NCBI RefSeq assembly: GCF_003332305.1
Contig: NZ_QOIO01000008.1
Coordinates: forward strand, 62,001 to 126,000
DNA: 64,000 nt
Reading direction: 5' to 3'
Origin: Microvirga aerophila
Lineage (GTDB): Bacteria; Pseudomonadota; Alphaproteobacteria; Rhizobiales; Beijerinckiaceae
Shown here in pieces: positions 17,308 through 25,549 of the stretch. How positions within the stretch are numbered: position 1 is the stretch's first letter; every line of letters begins with the position of its first letter. The notes below the pieces were generated by a model. The model saw only the letters and a program-made list of their open reading frames with translations, ran no database searches and was not told the origin of the DNA. Made by a program: the position numbers and the translations under genes.

Positions 17308-17769
17308 GACTCAGGCATTAAACTTTTCGTGAACGAGAGGATGGAGCCATGAAGGAACTTCTATAAACTAGCCGCACTGAGCTGGAGAGAGGTAGTTCCA
17401 GCCGGAAGCATAGGCATATCGATACAGAGCTGTTCCGCATGAGGATGTCACCCCCTGTCTTGCCGGAAGGCGTCATGCTCTGGTTCGTCACTGTGAGGGG
17501 CTGCGCTCGCAGGGGCTGAACCCGTCGGGGGAAGAACTTGCTCCGATGAGCCACTCCGACCCAGTGAATTGAACACACAACGGCGCGGCGGTTCAGGTGG
17601 ATCACCGTCTGGCACAGCTCATGGCTGTGCCGGAATTCCTGAGACATCACGTATAATCAGGAACGGATCTTGCGCTGGCCTGGAGAGCCGGCGATTACGG
17701 TCGAATTCCGATGCCAGATCGTCGATCATAGCGGGTGTCCGGCACCCTCCCGAACGAAAGGCACTCAAC
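17308..17769. other. Intergenic region with remnant of a divergent tetR promoter
   Basis: No gene is supported. At 17421-17450 the + strand reads GATACAGAGCTGTTCC and then CATGAGGATGTCA, which parallels the sequence just before and at the start of the TetR gene at 9570-9603. This looks like the leftover 5' end of a divergent regulator gene once paired with locus B. Confidence 0.4.
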
Positions 17770-17859
17770 ATGAGTAGCCCGCCCAAGCCGATCGGTTCCT
17801 CGCTCGACCGCGTGGCGATACCCTGCGCAATGCCGATTGCATCGGCGGATGCCGCCTGA
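17770..17859 (+). CDS. Possible 29-residue upstream ORF of the yeeE/yedE gene
   Basis: MSSPPKPIGSSLDRVAIPCA, ending PIASADAA, with AAAGG 9 bases before its ATG. It ends 10 bases before the transporter start. It has no known family. It could be a leader coupling translation, or the eroded end of a longer gene. Confidence 0.3.
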   Translation: MSSPPKPIGSSLDRVAIPCAMPIASADAA

Positions 17860-17869
17860 CGGTCGACCG

Positions 17870-18805
17870 ATGGCAACCCTCTCCATCCTGACCGCCTTAG
17901 CTGCGATCGGCCTCATGGGATTCGCGATCCAGCGCGGCGGGACCTGCACCGTCGCTGCGATAGAAGAAATTGTCGCTGAGCGGCGGTTCGGGCGCCTAGG
18001 CGCATTGATCGAGGCATCGCTCTGGGTCGGCGGCGGCCTCGTGCTGCTGAATACGGCCGGCCTACTCCCGGTGATGCCGGCCGGTTATGCAGCCGGCTTC
18101 GCCACCGTTGCCGGCGGCATGCTGCTCGGCATCGGTGCCTTCGTCAACCGCACCTGCGCGATTGGCACGATCGCGAGGCTCGGCTCGGGCGAGTGGGCCT
18201 ATCTCGCCACGCCGGTCGGCTTCTTTCTCGGTAGCCTGGCGGTTCTCCACCTGCCTGCCCCTGCGCCATTGGCTGAAACGTCGAGCGTGCTGGAGGCATC
18301 CGCCTGGCTCGCGATCCTCTGCCTTGTGCTTATCGCCGTTCGGCTGTTCACCCATGGCCGGGCGATCCGGCGCAAGGGCATCACGCCGCTCGGCCATATC
18401 TGGTCACCGCATGTTGCGACAACGATCATCGGAATCACCTTTCTCACGGCGTCCCTGACAGTGGGGAGTTGGACCTATACCGAGACGCTCGCCGGGATGG
18501 CACACGGCATGACAGCCGACCTGGCACCCAGACTGCTGCTGTTTGCCGCGCTGCTGGCAGGCGCGCTGCTCGGTGGCTGGACGGGAGGACGGGTCAGGCA
18601 CGTCATGCCGAACGCAGCAAGCGTCGGGCGTTGCCTTGCGGGTGGTACGCTGATGGGGGCCGGCGGTGCCCTGGTCCCCGGCGGCAACGACGCGCTGATC
18701 CTGGTCGGCATGCCGCTGCTCTGGCCCTATGCCTGGCTCGCATTTGCCAGCATGTGCTGCGCGATCTATCTCGCGATCCGGCTTGCACGCCTAGCAATGC
18801 GGTGA
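17870..18805 (+). CDS. YeeE/YedE family sulfur-compound transporter
   Basis: A 311-residue membrane protein with about nine helices. It has the repeated family signatures: IQRGGTCTVAAIEEIV near the N-terminus, GAFVNRTCAIGTIARLGSGEW at about 100-120 and GAGGALVPGGND near the C-terminus. The cysteines in the first two motifs are typical of thiosulfate or sulfur-group carriers of this family. ATG 17870 is chosen as the family-typical start (MATLSILTA), although its ribosome site is poor. No TusA partner is adjacent. Confidence 0.82.
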   Translation: MATLSILTALAAIGLMGFAIQRGGTCTVAAIEEIVAERRFGRLGALIEASLWVGGGLVLLNTAGLLPVMPAGYAAGFATVAGGMLLGIGAFVNRTCAIGTIARLGSGEWAYLATPVGFFLGSLAVLHLPAPAPLAETSSVLEASAWLAILCLVLIAVRLFTHGRAIRRKGITPLGHIWSPHVATTIIGITFLTASLTVGSWTYTETLAGMAHGMTADLAPRLLLFAALLAGALLGGWTGGRVRHVMPNAASVGRCLAGGTLMGAGGALVPGGNDALILVGMPLLWPYAWLAFASMCCAIYLAIRLARLAMR

Positions 18806-18908
18806 CCACCATCCCCTCCATGTCAGACGGGAATTCCGTGAGTGGGTATGATACCTGCAATAGGCTCCCGTGGCTCTAAGTCCAGGATCCCGATCAGTCC
18901 AAATGAAT

Positions 18909-19628
18909 TCAAGTCACCTCATATCCACTGAGGTCGATCGACACGAGTGTGCGTGAGTGGTCCGGCTGGCGGTTTGCGAGGCGCGGGTGAGCGCGTCTTC
19001 GGGTGGGGAACATGAACCCCCCGAGCTCCCTGACATCGTAGATGTACTGCGCAGCAAGGAGGCCGCCGGAAACGTCCACCTGATAGTCGTGACGGCGGAG
19101 CAGAAAATCGGGGCCGACATAGAAGTCCTGCACGCGGCAGTGGCTGGCGATCTCGGAGGGAAACGTCGCGCGCAGGACCCGCCAGGTTTCATCTTCCTCC
19201 TGCCAGGGCTCGGCTTCCTCAACCTGAAAGCCGGGCATCGCCAGAAGGAATGGAGTCGTGAGATACGTCCAAAGGGCATAGCCGTTGAAATAGGCCAGGT
19301 GTAATGGGTCCCATGGGGTCTCAAGCCCATGACCCGCAAATGCCGACTTAGGATCGTCTCTCTCAGCAACAATCGATTTGTCCCTGGCCTCAATCACAAC
19401 CCGGTTGGGGCGGAATGTCATTTGCCAGTCCGGATTGCCAAACGGCGCAAGGGTTGCCCATTCCCGCTGTATCCCGGCTGTTGCCCGGCGACGAATGTCG
19501 TCGGTGGTGATACCCTTCGTCGCCCAGAAGTCACCTCCTGTCACCACTGTTGTGCTGACCTCGTTGAAGGTGCTCCACCGATCCGATCCGCCGTGTGCGG
19601 CGAGGACACGCTCGAGTAAGTCATGCAT
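18909..19628 (-). CDS. Conserved hypothetical protein
   Basis: A 239-residue soluble protein starting MHDLLERVLAAHGGSDRW. Repeated beta-rich segments (VVTGGDFWATKGI, WQMTFRPNRVVIEARD, DFYVGPDFLLRRHDYQVDVSGG, FMFPTRRRAHP) resemble the lipid-carrier beta folds seen in LolA-like proteins, but I cannot assign a family. There is no signal peptide. GGAGAG precedes the ATG. It stands alone, converging with the YeeE-type gene. Confidence 0.65.
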   Translation of the reverse strand: MHDLLERVLAAHGGSDRWSTFNEVSTTVVTGGDFWATKGITTDDIRRRATAGIQREWATLAPFGNPDWQMTFRPNRVVIEARDKSIVAERDDPKSAFAGHGLETPWDPLHLAYFNGYALWTYLTTPFLLAMPGFQVEEAEPWQEEDETWRVLRATFPSEIASHCRVQDFYVGPDFLLRRHDYQVDVSGGLLAAQYIYDVRELGGFMFPTRRRAHPRLANRQPDHSRTLVSIDLSGYEVT

Positions 19629-19997
19629 CCCATCTCTCCTTCCAGCGTTCTCGCTCCCAAGTGAGAGGGACCACGGGCCACATTATGAAAGATGAGCTGC
19701 CGAGTTGATCCCTGCGTCGCTGTTGCTAGCTGAGGTCGTGTCTCCAACTATTCGCAACGATCGCAGTTTATCGGCGGATAAAGGCAGCAACGGGACTTGT
19801 TCCCGTTGGGGTACTGGCACATCAAGCGACTAGAGGCAGCTTTGGCCGAGAAAGACAGCGGGTCAGGTCATCGAACCCGCATAATCAGCCCTCCAAGCGG
19901 CCGTAAGGATACTTGAAGCTTGTTGATGTGATCTTGCTGTCTTGAGGACATCGAAGCAACGACACAGAGGCTGGATGATACGGGGAGGACAGGCGAG
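19629..19997. other. Intergenic region
   Basis: No gene is supported here. It should carry the promoter of the gene at 19628 and the 3' end of the zeta-like gene. No convincing hairpin with a T tract was found. Confidence 0.5.
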
Positions 19998-20342
19998 TTA
20001 CACTTGGAACTCGATATCCTGTCTGTGTGATAGTGCCCCCATTTCGTGGCGTGCCTGCTCCTGCACCTCCGCGAGTTTGGCACGGAGATCCGCCTCACTG
20101 ATCATCTTGCCAAACGCTAGCAGATCTCCGTGGACCTTTCGGAGAATATCCAGATCACTGGGCTCCTCCAGGTCGGCATGCACGACACTGGCGATATAAT
20201 CGAGCATCTCGCAGCTGAGCATGCCGAGTTGCTCCCCAGCCCAGAAGCCGAAAAGCCGGTTTCGCCGGAGGACGACTTTGTACCTCTGAACCCTGTCGGG
20301 ATCGAACCTGAAGATGTCTTTGACTTGCTCGTCGCTATTCAT
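19998..20342 (-). CDS. F1-ATPase zeta-subunit (DUF1476) paralogue with altered N-terminus
   Basis: A 114-residue protein. From about residue 20 it follows the alphaproteobacterial ATPase inhibitor zeta: RNRLFGFWAGEQLGM, then a helix ending VVHADLEEPSDLDILRKVHGDL, then ISEADLRAKLAEVQEQA. The N-terminal segment that inserts into F1 in zeta (a DDREKAFE-like stretch) is replaced by NSDEQVKDIFRFDPDRVQRY. It may have lost or changed inhibitory activity. It lies far from any atp operon. The start may be GTG 20345 or ATG 20342. Confidence 0.8.
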   Translation of the reverse strand: MNSDEQVKDIFRFDPDRVQRYKVVLRRNRLFGFWAGEQLGMLSCEMLDYIASVVHADLEEPSDLDILRKVHGDLLAFGKMISEADLRAKLAEVQEQARHEMGALSHRQDIEFQV

Positions 20343-20633
20343 CACGGCACCTGTTTCATTTTCTAAGGCATGGGCTCAATATGAAGGTGACATTTGACAA
20401 AGCGACAACTTCATCAGGTTTTGTCAGTATGCCCTGCTTGTAGGCGCTGCACGTCCTGTCATGAGTCCTGCAGCTCGCAACCCGAGTAGCGAGCGCAATG
20501 AGATCGTCGCATCGCCACCATCATGGCGCCGCCCCATTTGCGGACCTTGATTTTTGTATTCCACTCGGGTGTGGCGCGACCGTCTGCTCTCGCAATTAGC
20601 GTTTCAGTCACGTGGTCCGTCGGCCTTGATTGT

Positions 20634-21623
20634 TCACCGGGTGTCCGCGGCCAGAACGATCTTTCCCTTCGGCACCGATCGTATGCCGTCCAACATGAGA
20701 TGAGCCTCATGGGCATCCGCAAGAGGGATGACTGCTCCCACCCGCGTCCTCAGCTCGCCGCTGTCAATCAGGCCTGCGATCTCCGTCAGGTGCTTGGTCG
20801 TGACATTGACCAGGAAGAAGGCCGCATCAACGCCGTGGCTCTTGGCCAAGTCCTGATCCGGCTGGGACACGGCCGAAATCAGCTTGCCGCCCTGCCGCAG
20901 GACCTGGAACGAGCGCTGTTGCGTGTCACCACCGACGAGATCGAGGGCGGCGTCGACATTCAAAGCCACGTCCTCGAAGCGCTGGGTCTGGTAGTCGACC
21001 ACCGCGTCTGCGCCGAGCTCACGAATATAGGCGAGATCCTCCGTGGCTGCCGTCGCGATGATCCGGATGCCAGCACGCCTGGCAATCTGCACCGCATAGG
21101 CGCCGACGTTCCCGGCGGCCCCATGGATCAGAACGGTCTGGCCGGCCTCGAGCTGAGCCTGGTCGAACAGTCCCTGCCAAGCCGTCACAGCGATGACCGG
21201 TACGGAGGCTGCTTCGACGTAAGCAATCGAGGTCGGTTTCCTCGCAATCATCGCCGCGGAGGCCAGGGCATATTCGGCATAGGCGCCGATGAACCGCGGG
21301 TGCGTGACGCCATAGACTTGATCGCCGACACGCCAATCAGCGACATCTGGCCCGACGGCCTGGACTTCACCTGACAGATCAGAGCCCAAGGTAAGGGGGA
21401 GGGGCTGCGGCAGGGCGCTCCTCCCCGCCCGGATCCAACTGTCCCATGGGCCGACCCCGGCGGCGCGGCCTTTCACAAGGACCTCGCCTGGGCCGGGAAT
21501 GGGCACAGGAACGCGCTCAAACTGCATGGTCTCTGGAGGCCCGAACTCATGCACACGCCAGGCCATCATGGATGACGGTGTTGGGTCCTGACGGGCGTCA
21601 TGGCTGATGCTGTTGGTGCTCAT
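20634..21623 (-). CDS. NADP-dependent quinone oxidoreductase-like MDR protein
   Basis: A 329-residue zinc-independent medium-chain dehydrogenase. It has the GroES-like part (LPLTLGSDLSGEVQAVG, VGDQVYG) and the nucleotide site HGAAGNVGAYAVQIARRAG. Relatives reduce quinones or enones with NADPH. GGAGATTCCG precedes the ATG. It is the last gene of the cupin-CMD-MDR unit, with a 36-base gap to CMD. The set resembles targets of ECF41 sigma factors. Confidence 0.88.
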   Translation of the reverse strand: MSTNSISHDARQDPTPSSMMAWRVHEFGPPETMQFERVPVPIPGPGEVLVKGRAAGVGPWDSWIRAGRSALPQPLPLTLGSDLSGEVQAVGPDVADWRVGDQVYGVTHPRFIGAYAEYALASAAMIARKPTSIAYVEAASVPVIAVTAWQGLFDQAQLEAGQTVLIHGAAGNVGAYAVQIARRAGIRIIATAATEDLAYIRELGADAVVDYQTQRFEDVALNVDAALDLVGGDTQQRSFQVLRQGGKLISAVSQPDQDLAKSHGVDAAFFLVNVTTKHLTEIAGLIDSGELRTRVGAVIPLADAHEAHLMLDGIRSVPKGKIVLAADTR

Positions 21624-21659
21624 CGGAATCTCCTTGCATCGGGCGCGTTCCTGCAGGGC

Positions 21660-22124
21660 TCACGCGGCTGCAGCTGTGGTTGCGGCGAGGGGTGGCACAC
21701 GGAAGCTGATCGCCAGGCGGTTGAAGGCGTTCATCAGGCCGATGGCGATCGTCAGGTCGGCCAGCTGCTTTTCGCCGAATGTGGCCCGGGCCGCGGCATA
21801 AGCCTCCTCGGGCACATGCGTGTCGCTCACCCGGGTGACCACCTCGGCCCACTTGAGCGCTGCCTTTTCCTGGTCGCTGAACAGGGACCCGGCTTCGTCA
21901 GAGGCCGAGACGAGCACAAGCTTCTCCACCGGCACCTCCGCCTTGAGCAGGTCGCGGCTGTGCATGTCGATGCAATAGGCACAGCCGTTGATCTGCGAGA
22001 CCCGCAGGTAGACAAGCTCGATCAGGATGGCCGGCAAGCCGCTCTGGGCCACATAGCTGTAGACGGAGCCGAGGGCCTTCATGCCGCCCGGGGCAGCGGC
22101 CGCGTAGTTCATGCGCTGGGTCAT
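21660..22124 (-). CDS. Carboxymuconolactone decarboxylase / AhpD-like protein
   Basis: A 154-residue protein with the AhpD-like redox motif CAYCIDMHS, in which the CxxC and the His relay are conserved. The family includes alkylhydroperoxidase-type thiol reductases. ATG 22124 has AAGGAG upstream; the longer frame overlaps the cupin gene. It is co-transcribed with the cupin (10-base gap) and the MDR gene. Confidence 0.9.
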   Translation of the reverse strand: MTQRMNYAAAAPGGMKALGSVYSYVAQSGLPAILIELVYLRVSQINGCAYCIDMHSRDLLKAEVPVEKLVLVSASDEAGSLFSDQEKAALKWAEVVTRVSDTHVPEEAYAAARATFGEKQLADLTIAIGLMNAFNRLAISFRVPPLAATTAAAA

Positions 22125-22134
22125 GGTCGGCTCC

Positions 22135-22557
22135 TTACTTATGCTCTGGTGTGACCAGGGTTTCTCCGGGATCGCCAACGAAGACGGCGAGCAGCTTTGC
22201 CGGTTCGGTAGCGCTGGCGTTCTCGCTGATCTTGTGGTGCGAGCCCGGATTCTCGTACCAGCCCTCGCCGGCCTGGTAGACCTTGGCGGGCTCATCACCC
22301 ACCTGGCTGCGGATGGCGCCGGAGAGCACATGCGCATAGATGAAAGCGGACTTGGGATGGAAGTGCGACGGCGACTTGCCGCCCGGAGCATAGGTCACCT
22401 CAAGGGCGGTCAGGGTCTTGCCCGGAATGTTCGGGATGGCCCGCTCGAAGACGGGATTTACCGTCTCGCCTGGCCCGTGGGCGGACACGGTCGTACTGGC
22501 GAGGGCAATTGCGATACCGGTTGCGCCGATGACACAGGTTAGCTTGATCATTCTCAT
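22135..22557 (-). CDS. Exported cupin-domain protein
   Basis: A 140-residue protein. A signal peptide (IKLTCVIGATGIAIALAS, cleavage near VSAHG) precedes a single cupin barrel with metal-binding histidines in SHFHPKSAFIYAH and later PGSHHKIS. It is likely a periplasmic metal enzyme or binding protein. It is first in the operon with CMD and MDR. Motif copy R3 ends 49 bases upstream. Its 5' end is duplicated in front of the OYE gene at 25341. Confidence 0.85.
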   Translation of the reverse strand: MRMIKLTCVIGATGIAIALASTTVSAHGPGETVNPVFERAIPNIPGKTLTALEVTYAPGGKSPSHFHPKSAFIYAHVLSGAIRSQVGDEPAKVYQAGEGWYENPGSHHKISENASATEPAKLLAVFVGDPGETLVTPEHK

Positions 22558-22605
22558 GGTCTTGTCCTCAGGTTGGGATCAGGAATGCAGCGATCTTGCC
22601 GCCGT

Positions 22606-22653
22606 CATGGGTTGCAAAACAGGCCCAAGAACGAGCGAAAAGACTGCACCATC
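22606..22653 (-). promoter_or_regulatory. Shared upstream motif, copy R3
   Basis: The minus strand reads GATGGTGCAGTCTTTTCGCT, CGTTCTTGGGCCTGTTTTG and CAACCCATG, then GGCGGCAAGATCGCTGC. It precedes the cupin operon by 49 bases. Similarity to copy R4 continues on through the start codon region. Confidence 0.6.
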
Positions 22654-23037
22654 GGCCGACAACTGGATCGGTGGCACGGCGGAGGGATCACAATGAACAT
22701 GTGGTATGCCTCCCGCAGGGAATGACGGAAGCTTTTCTCGCAAAGCTCCGGTTGGGTATTGTGATGAGTCTCCGGACGTTGCGGAGGCGTTCACCACTCC
22801 CGTCGGCACTGGGTTCGGCAACCCGACAACCCGAACCGTGGCCGTGCTGTTTGGGATGCCCCAAGCGGAAGCCATGACAGAGCGCTTGCCGTGGAACGGT
22901 GCCAAAGCCTTGGGTCATTGACGCAGTGCATCGTCAAGAACATCATCTCTGACCCGAAAACAACAAACCCAATATTCTCCCGCCTTGAATGGGAAATTTG
23001 GAAGACATCGACCAGGAGGCTGGAGAGGGGGGTTCCC
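22654..23037. other. Intergenic region between divergent cupin operon and SDR
   Basis: No gene is supported. It should carry the SDR promoter, and GAGAGGGG directly before 23038 is the ribosome site. Confidence 0.45.
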
Positions 23038-23745
23038 ATGGGCAGCGGCAGGAACGAACGGGCGATCGTCTTCGGCGTTGGGTCAGGCCTGGGTCTGGCG
23101 CTCGTGCGACGGCTCGCGGGCGAGGGCATGGCAGTCGCCATGGCGGCACGTGACGTCGCGAAGCTGGAGGGCCTGCGCGACGCGGCGGGGCTGCAGGGCG
23201 TGACCGCCCATGCCTGCGACGTGACCAAGGGGGACGAGGTCACCGCCGTATTCGACGCCGTGGGTGCCGCGCCGGATCTCGTCGTGTTCAACGCCAGCAC
23301 GTTCGAGCCAGGCAGCATCCTCGACATTGATCCCGCCGTTTTCGAGCGGTGCTGGCGCACCGACTGCTTGGGCGGCTTCCATGTCGGCCAACAGGCGGCC
23401 CGGCGCATGGTGCCGGAAGGGCGGGGCACGATCCTTTTCACCGGCGCGACCGCAAGTCGGCGCGCCAGCGCGGGCTTTGCCGCTTTCGCAGTCCCGAAAT
23501 TCGGCCTCCGGGCGCTTGCCCAGAGCATGGCGCGAGAGCTGGGGGCGCAGGGCATCCATGTTGGCCATGTGGTGATCGACGGCCAGATCGCGACGCCCAC
23601 CGCGCGTGAACGCCAGCCGGACCGCGATCCAAACACGATGCTTGACCCCGACGGGCTTGCGGAGACTTATCTGCACCTTCACCGCCAGCCGCGCACCGTC
23701 TGGACTCTGGAGCTCGACGTCCGGCCTGCGGTCGAGAAATTCTGA
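23038..23745 (+). CDS. Short-chain dehydrogenase-like protein lacking the catalytic Tyr
   Basis: A 235-residue Rossmann protein. The N-terminal nucleotide motif is GVGSGLGLALVRRLAGEG and the NAG-type motif is FNASTFEPG. The segment that should hold YxxxK reads FAAFAVPKFGLRAL, so the usual tyrosine is phenylalanine while the lysine remains. This is seen in a subset of SDRs whose chemistry is unclear. GGGGGG-rich ribosome site before ATG 23038. It stands alone between two minus-strand units. Confidence 0.85.
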   Translation: MGSGRNERAIVFGVGSGLGLALVRRLAGEGMAVAMAARDVAKLEGLRDAAGLQGVTAHACDVTKGDEVTAVFDAVGAAPDLVVFNASTFEPGSILDIDPAVFERCWRTDCLGGFHVGQQAARRMVPEGRGTILFTGATASRRASAGFAAFAVPKFGLRALAQSMARELGAQGIHVGHVVIDGQIATPTARERQPDRDPNTMLDPDGLAETYLHLHRQPRTVWTLELDVRPAVEKF

Positions 23746-23835
23746 TCATTTTGAAGAATCCGGCAGGCTAGCGAAAACGAAGGTTCAGTCCACCTTGTCT
23801 AACCCGTGCAAGCTTGGCCTTGTTTATCCCGAACT

Positions 23836-24225
23836 TCAGCCAGCCTCGGGAATGCGTGCGATGACCTCGATCTCGAAATCGAAGCCCGCGAGCCAAGTGG
23901 CGCCGACCGCGGTCCAGTTCGGATAGGGCGCATCGCCGATCACCTTGGCGCGAACGGCCTTGACCATTTCGAACTGCTTTGCCTGGTAGGTGGTGACGTC
24001 CACCACATCGTCGAACGTGCAGCCGGCTGCCGCCAGGACCACGTTCAGATTGTCGAAAGCAAGTTGGACCTGGCGTTCGAAATCCGGCTCGGGCGACCCG
24101 TCCTCGCGGCTGCCGGCCTGGCCCGAGACGAACAGCAGGTCGCCCGAGCGGATCGCTGCAGAATAGCGGTTCATGTCGTACAGCGCCTGCCCGCCGGCAG
24201 GGAAAATGGCATCACGCTTGGCCAT
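23836..24225 (-). CDS. RidA/YjgF-YER057c-UK114 family protein
   Basis: A 129-residue protein. The family features are SAAIRSGDLLFVSGQAG, AFDNLNVVLAAAGCTFDDVVDVT and a C-terminal FEIEVIARIP. Many members deaminate reactive enamines or imines. The conserved Arg of canonical RidA near the end is not obvious, so substrate use may differ. AGAGGAG precedes ATG 24225. It is 39 bases after the OYE gene and probably co-transcribed. Confidence 0.85.
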   Translation of the reverse strand: MAKRDAIFPAGGQALYDMNRYSAAIRSGDLLFVSGQAGSREDGSPEPDFERQVQLAFDNLNVVLAAAGCTFDDVVDVTTYQAKQFEMVKAVRAKVIGDAPYPNWTAVGATWLAGFDFEIEVIARIPEAG

Positions 24226-24264
24226 CGTCTTCACTCCTCTCATGGCATTCTGCCGTGGCACGGC

Positions 24265-25341
24265 TCAGGCCGCGGCGGCTGTTTTGTCGAGGGTTGGATA
24301 GTCGGTATAGCCGCGGGCGTCGCCGCCATAGAACGTCGTCGGATCGGGCTCGTTCAACGGCACACCGAGCCGGTACCGCTCGATGAAATCCGGATTGGCC
24401 AATGCCCAGCGTGCCACCGCCGCGACGTCGGCACGTCCGGCCTCGACATCGTCCGCTGCCTTCGCGAGCGGGCGATTGTCCCGCGTGACCAGCAAAGGGT
24501 TCGGCCAGAGCCGCCGGATCTCGGCGAGCAGGTCCTCGTCCCCGCTATGGGCGACATGGAGGTAGGCGAGGTTTAGCTCGGCCAAGGCTGGCACCAGATA
24601 GCGGTAGAGAGCGGCGCTGTCCGGCCCTTCGTCGATTCCGCCAAACATCGATCCCGGCGAGAGACGAATGCCGGTGCGCTCCGGCCCGATCGCTTCCGCT
24701 ACCGCTCGCGCCACCTCGATCGCGAAACGCGCCCGGTTTTCGATCCCGCCACCGTAGTGATCCGTTCTGACATTGGCATTGGGGGCAAAGAACTGCTGAA
24801 CCAGGTAGCCGTTGGCGCCGTGGATTTCGACGCCGTCCGCGCCCGCGGCGATCGCCTGCCTTGCGGCATGGGCGAAGTCGCGCACCGTCGCGGCGATCTC
24901 CTCCGTGGAGAGCGCTCGCGGTTCGGGCATGTCGAGCATGCCGGCTGCCGTGAACATCTTCTGTCCCGACGCGACCGCCGAGGGGGCGACCGGCTGGCGG
25001 TGATGTGGCGTGTTGTCGGGATGCGACATCCGGCCGGTGTGCATTAGCTGAATGAAGAGGTGGCCGCCCTTGGCGTGCACCGCCTCGGTGACGCGGCGCC
25101 AGCCGGCGACATGCGCGTCGGTGTAGATGCCGGGCGTGGTCAGATAGCCCTGCCCATCATCCGACGGCTGCGTGGCTTCGGCGATCAGCAGGCCGAAGGC
25201 GGCGCGCTGGGCATAGTACTCGGCCGCGAGGTCGCCTGGCGTGCCATCCGGCCTGGCGCGGCTGCGGGTCATAGGCGCCATCGCGAAGCGGTGCTTGAGC
25301 GTCATGTTGCCGATGCGGATCGGGTCCCAGATGCTTGTCAT
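24265..25341 (-). CDS. Old Yellow Enzyme family alkene/ene reductase
   Basis: A 358-residue FMN enzyme reducing electrophilic alkenes (enones, maleimides, nitro compounds) with NADPH. It shows the TIM-barrel start KHRFAMAPMTRSRA, the substrate-binding pair HxxN in DGVEIHGANGYLVQQFFAPN, and the FMN phosphate-binding part near the end. AAGGAG precedes ATG 25341, which overlaps the stop of a 20-codon leader ORF (25338-25400). Electrophile or reactive-chlorine induction through a NemR-like route is plausible but not shown. Confidence 0.92.
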   Translation of the reverse strand: MTSIWDPIRIGNMTLKHRFAMAPMTRSRARPDGTPGDLAAEYYAQRAAFGLLIAEATQPSDDGQGYLTTPGIYTDAHVAGWRRVTEAVHAKGGHLFIQLMHTGRMSHPDNTPHHRQPVAPSAVASGQKMFTAAGMLDMPEPRALSTEEIAATVRDFAHAARQAIAAGADGVEIHGANGYLVQQFFAPNANVRTDHYGGGIENRARFAIEVARAVAEAIGPERTGIRLSPGSMFGGIDEGPDSAALYRYLVPALAELNLAYLHVAHSGDEDLLAEIRRLWPNPLLVTRDNRPLAKAADDVEAGRADVAAVARWALANPDFIERYRLGVPLNEPDPTTFYGGDARGYTDYPTLDKTAAAA

Positions 25342-25400
25342 GAATCGTCTCCTTGCGTACCGGCGGGGCCGATGACGCTCGTGGGCTTGATCATCCTCAT
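25338..25400 (-). pseudogene. Duplicated 5' end of the cupin gene, now a 20-codon leader ORF
   Basis: It reads MRMIKPTSVIGPAGTQGDDS and its TGA overlaps the OYE start codon. The first 11 codons match those of the cupin gene at 22557 (MRMIKLTCVIG). Together with motif R4 this shows that the cupin promoter and start were copied or recombined in front of the OYE gene. It may now couple translation. Confidence 0.7.
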
Positions 25401-25445
25401 GGTCCGGTCCTCATCGTGGGATCCGGGAATGAGGCAATCATGCCG

Positions 25446-25500
25446 CTGGGCTGGACCACAAAACAGGCCTAAGAACGAGCGAATAGACTGTACCGTCGGC
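25446..25500 (-). promoter_or_regulatory. Shared upstream motif, copy R4
   Basis: The minus strand reads CGGTACAGTCTATTCGCTCG, TTCTTAGGCCTGTTTTG and TGGTCCAGCC, then CGGCATGATTGCC. It precedes the leader ORF by 46 bases and the OYE gene by 105. It is closest to R3 over its whole length and to R2 in the core. Confidence 0.6.
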
Positions 25501-25549
25501 CGGCTCGGCGCTGCCGGACCCAGCGCCCACCCCGTGCAGAGTGTCGTCG

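Noticed and set aside
20395-20427. TGACAAA/TTTGTCA inverted repeat before the zeta-like gene
   Set aside because: Arms of 7 bp separated by about 19 bases with no second copy; it could be chance.
25446-25500. R motif as an EcfG-type general-stress promoter
   Set aside because: GGTAC and CGTT occur, but the spacing between them is about 12 instead of 16-17 and is not kept in the other copies.
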